Assembly: GCF_902809845.1 (NCBI RefSeq)
Contig: NZ_CADDWI010000008.1
Span: 186,001-250,000, forward strand
Source of the DNA: Chelativorans sp. Marseille-P2723
Lineage (GTDB): Bacteria > Pseudomonadota > Alphaproteobacteria > Rhizobiales > Rhizobiaceae
Direction of reading: 5' to 3'
DNA: 64,000 nucleotides
The translations under genes and the position numbers were made by a program. Shown one piece after another: positions 54,968 through 64,000 of the stretch (its first letter is position 1; each line of letters starts with the position of its first letter). Below the pieces are notes generated by a model. It was not told where the DNA came from, did not search any database, and worked only from the letters and a program-made list of their open reading frames with translations.

Positions 54968-55663
54968 TCAAGCGGCCGGCTTGTCCGCTGCTGAGCGGAT
55001 GAGCGTTTCAGCAAGTTCGACGGTCATTTCGTCAAAATGCGAGATGACGCGGCTTGGCTCCAACTCGTGCAACGGCCGGTCCGTGTAACCGAATTCCACC
55101 GCGACGACGGGGATTCCGGCTGCCTTTGCCGTGTCAATGTCGGTGCGCGAATCGCCCACCATAACCGCGCGCTCCCGGTCGCCTCCCGCAAGCTCAATGG
55201 TGTCGAGAAGATGGCGCGGGTCGGGCTTACGATGTGCAAAGGTATCTGCGCCGCAAATGGCCGCAAAACTATCCGCCATTTCCAGGGCGCCAAGAAGCTT
55301 CCGGGATAGCCCCTCGAACTTGTTGGTACAAACGGCGCAAAGAAAGCCTGCTTTGCGGAAGCGGCTGATTGTGTCCAGCACACCGGAAAAAGGGCGGGAG
55401 CGGCCGGGCATTCTGGCGCTGTAATCCTCGAGAAAGAGCCGCTGCAATTCATTGAGCTGTTCTTTGGTCAGCGCACGTTTATGGGCGGCAAAGGCGCGCT
55501 CGATCATGACGCGGCTGCCGAAGCCGACAAACCGGCGGACTTCGTCGGCAGAAACCTCTGGCATCTCCACTGTGCGCAAGCAGTGATTGAGGCTGTCGAG
55601 CAAATCCGGGGCGGTGTCGATGAGCGTGCCATCCAGATCGAAAACGATAATTGGTGAAGCCAT
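54968..55663 (-). CDS. gph: Phosphoglycolate phosphatase (HAD-IA)
   Basis: This 231-residue HAD phosphatase has motif I IVFDLDGTLIDTAPDLL, motif II CTNKFEG, motif III Lys in HRKPDPRHLL and motif IV MVGDSRTDIDTAKAAG. It dephosphorylates 2-phosphoglycolate. ATG 55663 follows AAGGAAGGAT; the frame is open to 55714 with less support. It is divergent from rpiA, a typical neighbour in carbohydrate clusters of Rhizobiales. Confidence 0.9.
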   Translation of the reverse strand: MASPIIVFDLDGTLIDTAPDLLDSLNHCLRTVEMPEVSADEVRRFVGFGSRVMIERAFAAHKRALTKEQLNELQRLFLEDYSARMPGRSRPFSGVLDTISRFRKAGFLCAVCTNKFEGLSRKLLGALEMADSFAAICGADTFAHRKPDPRHLLDTIELAGGDRERAVMVGDSRTDIDTAKAAGIPVVAVEFGYTDRPLHELEPSRVISHFDEMTVELAETLIRSAADKPAA

Positions 55664-55795
55664 AGCAAATCCTTCCTTAGCAAAGGCGATAGCCATTACG
55701 GTGCGCCTATTCAAGCTATGCGTTGATTGCGCGATGGTACGAATTGCGGGACGCGACGAAACGAGTTAGACAGCGCACAAACTGGCGGGACAGGA

Positions 55796-56509
55796 ATGGA
55801 AACCGATCCGAACATACTCAAGAGCGAGGCGGCACGCGCCGCGCTTGATCTCGTTGAAGACGGTATGAAACTTGGTATTGGCACCGGCTCGACGGCTGAG
55901 GCATTCGTGCAGCTTCTTGCCGAACGGGTCGCACGCGGGCTGAAGATCGTAGGCGTGCCCACCTCGGAACGTACCGCAATCGTCTGCGGGCAGAACGGCG
56001 TGCCTCTTACGACGCTGGACGAGACACCGGAACTCGATCTTACGATCGACGGTGCCGATGAGATTGGCCCGGACCTTACCCTCATCAAGGGGGGAGGGGG
56101 AGCATTGCTGAGGGAGAAGATCGTTGCCGCAGCGTCGCAACGCATGATCGTCATTGCGGACGAAAGCAAGATCGTCGAGGCTCTCGGGCGCTTTCCTCTG
56201 CCCATCGAAGTCAATCCTTTCGGGCTTCGCGCGACCATGATGGCCATCGAGAAGGTGGCGCAAAACCTCGGCATGTCATGTAAAATTGCCCTGCGCGAGG
56301 CGGGCGGAAGCCCCTTCGTGACCGATGGTGGTCATCTCATCGTTGATGCATCATTTGGCCGCATTCCCGAGCCAAGACCGCTCGCAGTTGCGCTAAACGC
56401 CATACCGGGGGTTGTCGAACACGGGCTTTTCGTCGGGCTTGCCGGGTCGGCCATCGTGGCGGGAAGAAGCGGCGTGCGGACATTGGATGCCAAAGCTGGA
56501 CGTAATTAG
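55796..56509 (+). CDS. rpiA: Ribose-5-phosphate isomerase A
   Basis: This 237-residue enzyme has [17 protein letters not shown] (phosphate loop), [20 protein letters not shown] and [14 protein letters not shown], the catalytic region of RpiA. It interconverts ribose-5-phosphate and ribulose-5-phosphate. ATG 55796 follows ACAGGA. The next gene begins 19 bp after its stop, suggesting one transcript. Confidence 0.95.
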   Translation: METDPNILKSEAARAALDLVEDGMKLGIGTGSTAEAFVQLLAERVARGLKIVGVPTSERTAIVCGQNGVPLTTLDETPELDLTIDGADEIGPDLTLIKGGGGALLREKIVAAASQRMIVIADESKIVEALGRFPLPIEVNPFGLRATMMAIEKVAQNLGMSCKIALREAGGSPFVTDGGHLIVDASFGRIPEPRPLAVALNAIPGVVEHGLFVGLAGSAIVAGRSGVRTLDAKAGRN

Positions 56510-56528
56510 AAACGGAGTGGATGGAGAG

Positions 56529-57062
56529 ATGATTTTCACCAAACGCGTTCGTGTGATCGCGCTGACTGCCGCTATGGCGCTGTCGGTGCTTTCCGCGCCC
56601 GGCGCAGCCCAGGAGATATCGGCAGAACACCTGCGGGCGGCACGCACGGCTATAGATGCCATCAATGCAACGGACGAGTTCGACGCCATCCTCCCACAGG
56701 CCGCCCAGGGCCTGAAGGGCGAGTTGATCCAGCAGCATCCCCATATGGAAGAGCTCATCAACAAGACCGTGGATGAAAAGGCAATAGAGTTGGCAAGCCG
56801 CCGCGCCGATCTTGAGCGGGAGGCCGCGCTTGCATATGCGCGCGTCTTCACTCAGGAAGAACTGGAACAGATTGCCGCCTTCTACAACAGCGAAGCAGGC
56901 AAGAAGCTTCTCAGCAGCGGTCCGGCGGTAACGCGTGAAGTCTTCCAGGCGGCTGAAATCTGGCGTCGGGGCGTCGTTCGCGATCTCTCCTCCAACGTAC
57001 TCGACACCGTTCAGCAGGCGGTGGCCGCCGACAAGCCTGCTGCGCAGGAGTCCAGCCAGTAG
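56529..57062 (+). CDS. Exported DUF2059 protein
   Basis: This 177-residue protein starts at ATG 56529 (GGAGAG). It has a Sec signal (VIALTAAMALSVLSAPGAAQ) and the DUF2059 helix-bundle domain: helices around DEFDAILPQAAQGLKGEL, LAYARVFTQEELEQIAAFYN and SEAGKKLLSSGPAVTREVFQ. DUF2059 proteins are periplasmic and of unknown function. It is 19 bp downstream of rpiA and 112 bp upstream of gor. Confidence 0.85.
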   Translation: MIFTKRVRVIALTAAMALSVLSAPGAAQEISAEHLRAARTAIDAINATDEFDAILPQAAQGLKGELIQQHPHMEELINKTVDEKAIELASRRADLEREAALAYARVFTQEELEQIAAFYNSEAGKKLLSSGPAVTREVFQAAEIWRRGVVRDLSSNVLDTVQQAVAADKPAAQESSQ

Positions 57063-57174
57063 GAATTGATGTGCCCGCTGATGAGAATTGGAGCCTGGAC
57101 TTTGTGCCGGCCTTCCAATCTTCTCGCCAGCATCATAGCTGGAAGAGACAACAACGTTAGCGGGCAGGTGCGGC

Positions 57175-58557
57175 ATGGCTGAATTTGATCTAGACCTCTT
57201 CGTCATTGGTGGCGGCTCGGGTGGCGTTAGGGCAGGGCGGCTTGCTGCCGCAATGGGCAAGCGCGTGGGCGTTGCCGAGGAATATCGCTTTGGCGGAACA
57301 TGCGTGGTTCGAGGATGCGTGCCGAAGAAGCTCTTCGTCTACGCCTCGCAGTTCACGGAGCATTTCGAGGACGCGACCGGCTATGGCTGGAGGCTGGGCG
57401 AGAGGCACTTTGACTGGCCAACGCTTGTCGCCAACAAGGACCGCGAGATTGCCCGTCTGGAGGGGCTTTATCGCACAAATCTTGAAAAGGCGGGCGCCCT
57501 TACCATCGAGGGCCGCGCCGTGTTTGTCGATCCGCATACGGTGGAGGTCGCAGGCAAGCGATTCACGGCAGAGAAGATCCTCATCGCCACCGGTGCAAGG
57601 CCCAATCCGCACGAGGCGCTCCCCGGACGCGAGCATTGCATCACATCCAACGAGGCTTTCCACCTTGCGGAGTTGCCGCGCAGCATCGCCATCGAAGGGG
57701 GGGGGTATATCGCCGTTGAATTCGCCAACATCTTTCACGGACTCGGCGTGGAAACGACGCTCATCTATCGCGGCAAGGAAATCCTTTCCCGCTTTGACGG
57801 CGATATGCGGCGTGGCCTGCACGAGGCGATGGAAGCCAAAGGTATCCGCATCATCTGCCAGGATATCATTCAAAGGGTCGAAAAGCGCGCCGACGGGACG
57901 CTCGAAGCCACTCTGAAATCTGGCGGTATGGAGACGTACGACCAGATCATGCTCGCTATCGGCCGCGTGCCCAACACCAATGGGCTGGGGCTCGACGCCG
58001 CCGGTGTGGAAACGGGTGTCAGGGGCGAGATCCTCGTGGATGAATATTCCCGGACGAATGTCGGGCACATCTGGGCCATCGGCGATGTAACCGACCGGGT
58101 GCAACTCACCCCGGTCGCGATCCATGAGGCCATGTGCTTCCTTGAAACAGCCTTCAAGGACAATCCGACCAAGGTCGATCATGCGGATATAGCCACGGCC
58201 GTTTTCTCGCAGCCGGAGGTAGGTACCGTTGGACTTTCGGAGGAGGCGGCTGCAGAACGTTTCGAAGAGTTGGAGATCTATCGCGCCAGCTTCCGTCCAA
58301 TGCGTCATACCCTTGCGGGCCGGCATGAGAGGACGATCATGAAGCTGGTGGTGGACGCCGCTTCCCGCCGCGTCGTGGGCGTTCACGTGCTTGGACCGGA
58401 CGCCGGGGAAATGGCACAGCTTTTGGGCATCTCCATCAAGGCGGGCGTGACGAAGGATTTTTTCGACAGCACGATGGCAGTTCATCCCACGGCCGCTGAG
58501 GAGCTTGTCACCATGTATCAGCCGACCTATCGCGTGCGGAACGGGGAGCGGATCTAA
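57175..58557 (+). CDS. gor: Glutathione-disulfide reductase
   Basis: This 460-residue flavoprotein has the FAD dinucleotide motif DLFVIGGGSGGVRAGRLAA, the redox pair Cys43/Cys48 (GGTCVVRGCVPKKL), the NADPH motif GGGYIAVEFANIFHGLG and the C-terminal dimer His in DSTMAVHPTAAEELV. It reduces oxidised glutathione with NADPH. ATG 57175 follows GCAGG. It follows the rpiA-DUF2059 pair in the same direction. Confidence 0.95.
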   Translation: MAEFDLDLFVIGGGSGGVRAGRLAAAMGKRVGVAEEYRFGGTCVVRGCVPKKLFVYASQFTEHFEDATGYGWRLGERHFDWPTLVANKDREIARLEGLYRTNLEKAGALTIEGRAVFVDPHTVEVAGKRFTAEKILIATGARPNPHEALPGREHCITSNEAFHLAELPRSIAIEGGGYIAVEFANIFHGLGVETTLIYRGKEILSRFDGDMRRGLHEAMEAKGIRIICQDIIQRVEKRADGTLEATLKSGGMETYDQIMLAIGRVPNTNGLGLDAAGVETGVRGEILVDEYSRTNVGHIWAIGDVTDRVQLTPVAIHEAMCFLETAFKDNPTKVDHADIATAVFSQPEVGTVGLSEEAAAERFEELEIYRASFRPMRHTLAGRHERTIMKLVVDAASRRVVGVHVLGPDAGEMAQLLGISIKAGVTKDFFDSTMAVHPTAAEELVTMYQPTYRVRNGERI

Positions 58558-58719
58558 AGCTTTCGAGCTTCTGTCGCTCGAACATGGCAGAACGGCAATG
58601 GCGGAGCCTTGTTGAGCCTCGCGGCCATTTGCAGGGTAGTATATATAAGAGGCTTCGGTTAAATAACCGCGTTCCGGTAGGCATGTTGCCGGCCGGACTT
58701 TCAGGTTACAGGTGCTAAG

Positions 58720-60096
58720 ATGACAAAGTGGTCGCCGGGTTCGTGGAGGAGCAAACCGATCCAGCAGGTGCCGTCCTATCAGGACAAGGCAGCGCTGGCT
58801 GAGGTGGAGGCGCGCATGGCCACCTATCCTCCTCTGGTCTTCGCCGGCGAAGCGCGGAAGCTAAAGAAGCAGCTTGCGGCGGTGGCCGAAGGACAGGGGT
58901 TTCTGCTTCAGGGCGGAGATTGTGCAGAGAGCTTTGCCGAGCACGGCGCCGACAACATCCGCGACTTCTTCCGCGTCTTCCTTCAGATGGCCGTGGTGCT
59001 GACCTTCGCGGGCGCTCAACCCGTGGTGAAAGTAGGGCGTATAGCCGGACAGTTCGCTAAGCCGCGCTCATCGGATATGGAAGAGAAGGACGGCGTGTCG
59101 CTTCCCTCCTACCGCGGCGATATCATCAATGGCATCGACTTCACGGAAAGTGCGCGCTCGCCCGACCCTGCACGACAGGAGATGGCGTACCGGCAGTCTG
59201 CCGCCACGCTCAATCTTTTGCGTGCTTTCGCGCAAGGCGGCTACGCAAATCTGGAGAACGCGCACAAGTGGATGGTGGGCTTCATTTCAGGCAGCCCCCA
59301 GGGCGAGCGCTACAGCGCGCTGGCCGACCGCATCACCGAGACGATGGATTTCATGCGCGCCATCGGCATCAGCGCGGAAAGCCATCCTTCATTGCGCGAA
59401 ACGGATTTTTACACGAGCCATGAGGCGTTGCTGCTTGGCTACGAAGAGGCGCTGACGCGCATCGATTCCACCACCGGAGAGTGGTACGCGACCTCCGGCC
59501 ACATGATCTGGATTGGCGACCGTACACGTCAGCCCGATCATGCCCATGTGGAATATTGCCGTGGGGTGAAGAATCCGCTGGGCTTGAAATGCGGGCCAAC
59601 GCTCGATCCGGATACGTTGCTGAGGCTTCTCGATGTCCTCAACCCGCAGAACGAACCCGGCAGGATGACGCTAATTGCTCGGTTCGGCGCGGAGAAAGCT
59701 TCCGAGCATCTCCCGAAGCTCGTCCGGGCAGTCGCGCGCGAGGGACGCAAGGTGGTCTGGTCGTGCGATCCCATGCATGGCAACACCATTTCTCTCAATG
59801 GTTACAAGACCCGACCGTTCGATCGCATTCTGTCGGAAGTTCAGACCTTCTTCGACGTGCACCATTCGGAAGGAACTCACCCCGGTGGCATTCACGTCGA
59901 GATGACCGGCAAGAACGTGACTGAATGCACCGGAGGCGCGCGGGCAATCTCCGCCGACGATCTTTCGGATCGCTATCACACCCATTGTGATCCGCGGCTC
60001 AATGCGGACCAGGCTCTGGAGCTTGCCTTCCTGGTCGCGGAGCTTTTGAAGAAGGATGCGGCAACCAATCCGGAAAAGAGGGCTGTTGCAGGCTAA
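58720..60096 (+). CDS. Class II 3-deoxy-7-phosphoheptulonate synthase
   Basis: This 458-residue enzyme is of the plant-like class II type: [62 protein letters not shown] and CDPMHGNTI, followed by [20 protein letters not shown]. It joins PEP and erythrose-4-phosphate at the entry of the shikimate pathway. ATG 58720 follows a weak CAGGTGC. An AT-rich stretch (TAGTATATATAAGAGG) at 58637-58652 in the 162-bp upstream region is a promoter candidate. Confidence 0.95.
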   Translation: MTKWSPGSWRSKPIQQVPSYQDKAALAEVEARMATYPPLVFAGEARKLKKQLAAVAEGQGFLLQGGDCAESFAEHGADNIRDFFRVFLQMAVVLTFAGAQPVVKVGRIAGQFAKPRSSDMEEKDGVSLPSYRGDIINGIDFTESARSPDPARQEMAYRQSAATLNLLRAFAQGGYANLENAHKWMVGFISGSPQGERYSALADRITETMDFMRAIGISAESHPSLRETDFYTSHEALLLGYEEALTRIDSTTGEWYATSGHMIWIGDRTRQPDHAHVEYCRGVKNPLGLKCGPTLDPDTLLRLLDVLNPQNEPGRMTLIARFGAEKASEHLPKLVRAVAREGRKVVWSCDPMHGNTISLNGYKTRPFDRILSEVQTFFDVHHSEGTHPGGIHVEMTGKNVTECTGGARAISADDLSDRYHTHCDPRLNADQALELAFLVAELLKKDAATNPEKRAVAG

Positions 60097-60531
60097 TCCA
60101 ACGTGACGGGAAAGGGGCAAGGATGCTCTTGCTCCTTCATCGAGCGGCCGCTGATTGGCATCTTAGCGCAAGGTGCAATCGCTTCAGGATTTCATTGAAA
60201 GCTGAATGATCGAAGTCGTTATTCTTAGTGAGCCAGGATTTCCAGGAGTTTCACCTGGTCGCTCGCTGAGGAGATGGATGCTGCTTGCGCGCAGCTAGCT
60301 TACACCTCGGCGAGAGTTTCTGATCCGGTAATTGCACTGCTTCCATATTTGTCCTGGTGCAAGGAAGCTATTGTATTTTCCCGGCCACTTTCCGCCTGAC
60401 GACTTCAAGCGCCAGCGCGTGTTGCTCAGGCTTTTCCGCAACCCGTCAGGTCGGGAATCGGATTTTCCAATTTCTCGTGCATTTGAGAACGCGATAATTT
60501 CATCGCCATTACTTGAAGTTGGAGATTTCAT
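60097..60531 (+). other. Intergenic region after the DAHP synthase gene
   Basis: This 435-bp stretch begins with a weak terminator (60114-60135) and otherwise holds no gene I can support. It becomes AT-richer towards 60500, in front of the next gene. Confidence 0.4.
60114..60135 (+). terminator. Weak hairpin terminator after the DAHP synthase gene
   Basis: GGGGCAAG pairs with CTTGCTCC (one G-T pair) across a 6-nt loop, 18 bases after the stop, and is followed by TTCAT. No full T-run. Confidence 0.45.
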
Positions 60532-61149
60532 ATGCCTGGAAAGATCGATCAGGCTTCCAAGACATCGGGAGCCAGCCATCGTCCTGCGCCAGCGGTCCCA
60601 TCGTCTTCCCGAAGGTTTACGGTGCAAACTGTCAGTAAGGCGAGGCGGTCAGAAGAAACCGCCCCTTCTTCAAGTGCCGCTGTCTATGTTGCGGGCACAA
60701 GGAATGCAGCTTTGAGAGCTGGCTTCAACTCCAACGGCCAGAAGACGAACATAAATTGGGGAAAAGATCGGCCGGGGCCCCAGCGTTCTGAAGCCTCGCA
60801 AGGGAGCGCTGCTAGAGCCGGACGTATCCCGCGGCAACAAAAAATTCAGGCGGCCAAAGCCCTGTTGGCGAATCCACCCAGGTCTACCGACGTCATCTAT
60901 GCGGAAGTACCGAAAAAGGCCTGGCACGAGCGAGGGTACCAGCGGACAGCCACGGTCCAATGGACCAATGTCCCCAATTTACCCGACCCTGTGCGCGCGC
61001 ATGTTCACTATAAATGGGAGTTCAGCCATTGGGCGCGCTATGCCGGTCATGCGTGGATAGTCAATGTGGGGGGATGGCGAATGCCAACCCCGAAGGCTGT
61101 CGTGAAGATGCTGCCTAAAGATCCACCCGACAAGCATTTCCATCCATAA
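60532..61149 (+). CDS. Protein of unknown function, lower-GC orphan candidate
   Basis: This 205-residue protein starts at ATG 60532 after a clear GGAG at 7 nt. The first 95 residues are Ser/Ala/Arg-rich and probably disordered (ASHRPAPAVPSSSRRFTVQT). The rest looks folded (YAEVPKKAWHERGYQRTATV; VHYKWEFSHWARYAGHAWIV) and ends in a His-rich tail (PPDKHFHP). No signal peptide or membrane segment. Base composition seems lower in GC than neighbours, hinting at transfer. I do not recognise a family; a secreted effector or toxin-like domain is possible but unproved. Confidence 0.55.
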   Translation: MPGKIDQASKTSGASHRPAPAVPSSSRRFTVQTVSKARRSEETAPSSSAAVYVAGTRNAALRAGFNSNGQKTNINWGKDRPGPQRSEASQGSAARAGRIPRQQKIQAAKALLANPPRSTDVIYAEVPKKAWHERGYQRTATVQWTNVPNLPDPVRAHVHYKWEFSHWARYAGHAWIVNVGGWRMPTPKAVVKMLPKDPPDKHFHP

Positions 61150-61523
61150 CGGAGAGGACGAAGCCAGCTGTTGCTAATGCATTATTGTCGCCGGAGGAAT
61201 CACCTAAACCGACGATACCTTCATTCGACCGGAGGGTGGCAAGGCCGGTGGCGTTCAGCGGGTGAGTCTACATTCATGCTTGCTGTTACAACGTCATCTC
61301 GCCCGTGTGCGGCAAGCCTCATGGACGTTGCCGCTGTCGGGCAAGGCACGGGAAGCATATGCGAAATCGTTCTGCTGGGCGTATGCAAATGGATGCAGCG
61401 GCGCATGCCGACACCTGCTAGCAATCGGCTCCGTCAATTATCCTGAGGCGGCTATTGTTCACCTCACTCCCAAACCTCTCGATCGCGCTGTTGCCGGCTG
61501 GTGGGCGCGAGGCCAGACGGCGT
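61150..61523. other. Intergenic region without a convincing gene
   Basis: This 374-bp stretch between the orphan gene and the small minus-strand gene contains only short frames without ribosome-binding sites (for example 61171-61446). No repeats or RNA genes are evident. It may be remnant DNA. Confidence 0.4.
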
Positions 61524-61805
61524 TCAGTTCGCCTCGTCGAAGGTCACGATAGCGATCTCGCCCTCCGTAGCGCCTTGCCAGGCAGAAAGGTGTGGCTCCT
61601 CGTCAGGCGCACCCTCTATTTCGCCGATCTGATCGAGCTCTGCCTCCGCATAACCTTCCTGAGCCAGCGCTTCGAGCGCGAGCCTTACCGCCGTATCGTC
61701 GTCGGGGGCGACAAGCATCACATGTACGCCCTCGCTCGGCGAGCCCTGCTCGCGCCATACACGCCCGGTAATGATCGTAACCGACCGTTCCTCATTGTCG
61801 TTCAT
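61524..61805 (-). CDS. Small acidic protein of unknown function
   Basis: This 93-residue protein (MNDNEERSVTIITGRVWREQ ... DDDTAVRLALEALAQEGYAE) is acidic with a beta-alpha-beta look and a conserved-looking helix. ATG 61805 follows AGGAAAG. No family is recognised. It lies between the orphan gene and the str operon promoter region, reading away from rpsL. Confidence 0.6.
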   Translation of the reverse strand: MNDNEERSVTIITGRVWREQGSPSEGVHVMLVAPDDDTAVRLALEALAQEGYAEAELDQIGEIEGAPDEEPHLSAWQGATEGEIAIVTFDEAN

Positions 61806-62272
61806 GTGATTCTTTCCTGTTGCGCGGAATGCTGGGCATTCGCATCATGGTGGCATTTATGGCTGTCGAATAACAGGGCAAGGGTCTGGAAATGAAGCTG
61901 CCGCGGCCCCATATGGGACGCGATAACGACCTCAAGCGGCATTTTGACCGTCCGGTTGCAGGGTTTGGCAAGTTTATTGCTGGCTCAGACTTGACGGAGT
62001 TGCCGCTTGCGCGTATTACGCCGCCCACGTCTGAGCCTATGTGAAGCCATTCTTTCCGAAAGCGACGCGCTTTGGAGTTCGGCTTCAAACAGGGCTCGTT
62101 TAAACGAGCGACAGACTTCCGGGGCAAGAAGCGGCTTCCGCTTCCTCTGCATATTTTCGGGCAGGACCGCAGGATGGCGGTTTTGAGTGCCCGAATTTGC
62201 CGTTAGAAAAGCGCTTCGTGCGAACGGGGCCGTAGGGCTCGGGATAGAGATGGGAAACCAAGGGAAGGTTTG
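61806..62272 (+). promoter_or_regulatory. Leader region of the str operon
   Basis: This 467-bp region upstream of rpsL contains no gene. It holds a strong sigma70-like promoter (61991-62019), and a possible stem-loop GGGCTCGTTTAAACGAGCGA near 62091-62110 (inverted repeat CTCGTTTAAACGAG). The region after the promoter would form an untranslated leader of about 245 nt, long enough for ribosomal-protein or translational control, which is inference. Confidence 0.5.
61991..62019 (+). promoter_or_regulatory. Sigma70-type promoter of the rpsL operon
   Basis: TTGACG, 17 bases, TATTAC: near-consensus -35 and -10 elements with ideal spacing, 254 bases before the rpsL start. It gives the str operon its own promoter here. 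Confidence 0.7.
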
Positions 62273-62644
62273 ATGCCGACCGTAAGCCAGTTGATCCGCA
62301 AGCCGCGCAAGGCGCCGGTGAAGCGCAACAAAGTGCCCGCCATGCAGGCCAATCCCCAGAAGCGGGGTGTCTGCACGCGCGTCTATACGACTTCGCCGAA
62401 GAAGCCGAACTCGGCCATGCGCAAGGTCGCCAAGATCAGGCTTTCTAATGGCTTCGAGGTGATCGGCTATATTCCGGGTGAGGGGCATAACCTTCAGGAG
62501 CACTCCGTGGTGATGATCCGCGGCGGGCGCGTGAAGGACCTTCCCGGCGTGCGCTATCACATCATTCGCGGCGTGCTCGACACCCAGGGCGTCAAGAGCC
62601 GCAAGCAGCGCCGCTCCAAATACGGCGCGAAGCGTCCGAAGTAG
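62273..62644 (+). CDS. rpsL: 30S ribosomal protein S12
   Basis: This 123-residue protein has the S12 sequence: [60 protein letters not shown] and [12 protein letters not shown]. Lysines at positions equivalent to 43 (PKKPNS) and 88 (VKDLPG) are present, the streptomycin-sensitive form. ATG 62273 follows AAGGGAAGG. It is the first gene of the str operon. Confidence 0.97.
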   Translation: MPTVSQLIRKPRKAPVKRNKVPAMQANPQKRGVCTRVYTTSPKKPNSAMRKVAKIRLSNGFEVIGYIPGEGHNLQEHSVVMIRGGRVKDLPGVRYHIIRGVLDTQGVKSRKQRRSKYGAKRPK

Positions 62645-62688
62645 GGTTTTCGGCTTTGGCGCTTTTCTTGGCGCCGGCCAGAAGGTGA

Positions 62689-63171
<483 letters not shown>

Positions 63172-63195
63172 CGGTAGGAAGAAAGGTTACCCACG

Positions 63196-64000
63196 ATGGC
63201 CCGCGAATATAAGATCGAAGATTACCGAAATTTCGGTATCATGGCGCATATTGACGCCGGTAAGACGACGACCAGCGAGCGCATCCTGTTCTACACGGGT
63301 AAGTCGCATAAGCTCGGCGAAACCCATGACGGCGCTGCTACCATGGATTGGATGGAGCAGGAGCAGGAGCGCGGCATCACCATTACGTCCGCTGCCACGA
63401 CGACCTTCTGGCAGGGGCGTGACGGGAAGCGGCGTCGCTTCAACATCATTGATACGCCGGGGCACGTGGATTTCACAATCGAGGTCGAGCGCTCCCTTCG
63501 TGTGCTCGATGGAGCCATTGCGCTGCTCGATGCCAATGCCGGCGTAGAGCCGCAGACAGAGACCGTTTGGCGGCAGGCGGACAAGTACGGCGTGCCGCGC
63601 CTTATCTTCTGCAACAAGATGGACAAGGTCGGCGCGGACTTCTTCCGCTCCGCAGAGATGGTCAAGACGCGCCTCGGCGCCGTGCCTGTGATTATGCAGC
63701 TCCCCATTGGTGCGGAAGCTGATTTTGCAGGCGTGGTCGATCTGATTGAAATGAAGGGGCTCGTCTGGCAGTCGGATAATCTCGGCGCTGCCTGGGACGT
63801 GGTTGAGATTCCGGAAGATCTCAAGGCGCAGGCCGAGGAGTATCGTGAAAAGCTCATCGAGGCGGCGGTCGAATTAGATGAAGCTGCGATGGAGCGCTAT
63901 CTGGAAGGTGAGATGCCTTCCAATGACGAGATCCGTGCTCTTATTCGCAAGGGCACCATCGAGGTAAAGTTCTTCCCGATGTTCTGCGGTTCCGCCTTTA
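63196..64000 (+). CDS. fusA: Elongation factor G, 3' end outside the window
   Basis: The first 268 codons of EF-G are present from ATG 63196. They include the GTPase motifs [19 protein letters not shown] (G1), [13 protein letters not shown] (G2, switch I), DTPGHVDFT (G3) and NKMDKVGAD (G4). EF-G drives translocation on the ribosome. It follows rpsG in the str operon; tuf would be next outside the window. The frame runs off the right edge. Confidence 0.97.
   Translation, partial: MAREYKIEDYRNFGIMAHIDAGKTTTSERILFYTGKSHKLGETHDGAATMDWMEQEQERGITITSAATTTFWQGRDGKRRRFNIIDTPGHVDFTIEVERSLRVLDGAIALLDANAGVEPQTETVWRQADKYGVPRLIFCNKMDKVGADFFRSAEMVKTRLGAVPVIMQLPIGAEADFAGVVDLIEMKGLVWQSDNLGAAWDVVEIPEDLKAQAEEYREKLIEAAVELDEAAMERYLEGEMPSNDEIRALIRKGTIEVKFFPMFCGSAF

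Noticed and set aside
57190-58485. Minus-strand frame of 431 codons
   Set aside because: It lies wholly within gor on the other strand and has no recognisable domain.

Overview
The window looks like a chromosome segment of an alphaproteobacterium of the order Hyphomicrobiales (Rhizobiales), probably Phyllobacteriaceae-like (Mesorhizobium, Chelativorans or Nitratireductor relatives). This rests on high GC, the LdtR/LdtP pair, an Omp25-type porin, DUF2842, DUF6163-like and DUF3008 proteins, a cysteine-free HemB and an alphaproteobacterial CtaA. The species assignment is an inference; no database search was possible.

Layout. Positions 1-2973 are the right end of a prophage: a holin-like tail, a nested inner/outer spanin pair, a coiled-coil membrane protein and a string of small minus-strand genes. 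It ends in a 47-nt 3' fragment of tRNA-Pro(GGG), the likely attachment site. Positions 3.0-11.3 kb hold an exopolysaccharide cluster: polymerase/ligase, phosphoglycosyltransferase, GT4, Wza-like exporter, a Wzc-like protein without a P-loop and a GNAT-like protein. Positions 11.4-25.3 kb carry haem genes (ctaA, hemB), acyl-CoA enzymes, the ldtR/ldtP cell-wall module, a thiolase plus FadB-like pair, stress-type genes and aspS. Positions 25.3-40.8 kb hold parC, a Pro-Ala-Glu repeat protein, alaS, a PiT phosphate transporter, gpt, a universal stress protein, a CinA-like protein, wrbA and an Omp25-like porin.

The most unusual locus is 40966-42681. A tRNA-Leu(UAA) gene is cut in its anticodon loop by a 1,631-bp insertion bounded by the 10-bp repeat CTTAAAATCC. 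The two halves rejoin on paper into a perfect 85-nt tRNA. The insertion carries a winged-helix gene, a frameshifted tyrosine recombinase and a complete, different tRNA-Leu(UAA) placed 12 bp before the right repeat. It therefore appears to break a host tRNA and supply its own replacement.

Positions 43.1-46.4 kb encode TadE/TadG-like and OmpA-like envelope proteins. Positions 46.4-52.3 kb hold a beta-hydroxyacid dehydrogenase, mobB/mobA, two transporters, moaA and a DUF971 protein. Positions 52.5-60.1 kb hold a second, larger L,D-transpeptidase, tRNA-Val(CAC), gph, rpiA, a DUF2059 protein, gor and a class II DAHP synthase. After about 2 kb of poorly conserved sequence with two unknown genes, the window ends in the str operon (rpsL, rpsG, fusA partial).

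Regulatory signals include candidate EcfG-type (GGAAC-N16/17-CGTT-like) promoters before three minus-strand genes, several strong hairpin terminators, a perfect 16-bp palindrome before the porin gene and a 7-4-7 direct repeat before the phosphate transporter.
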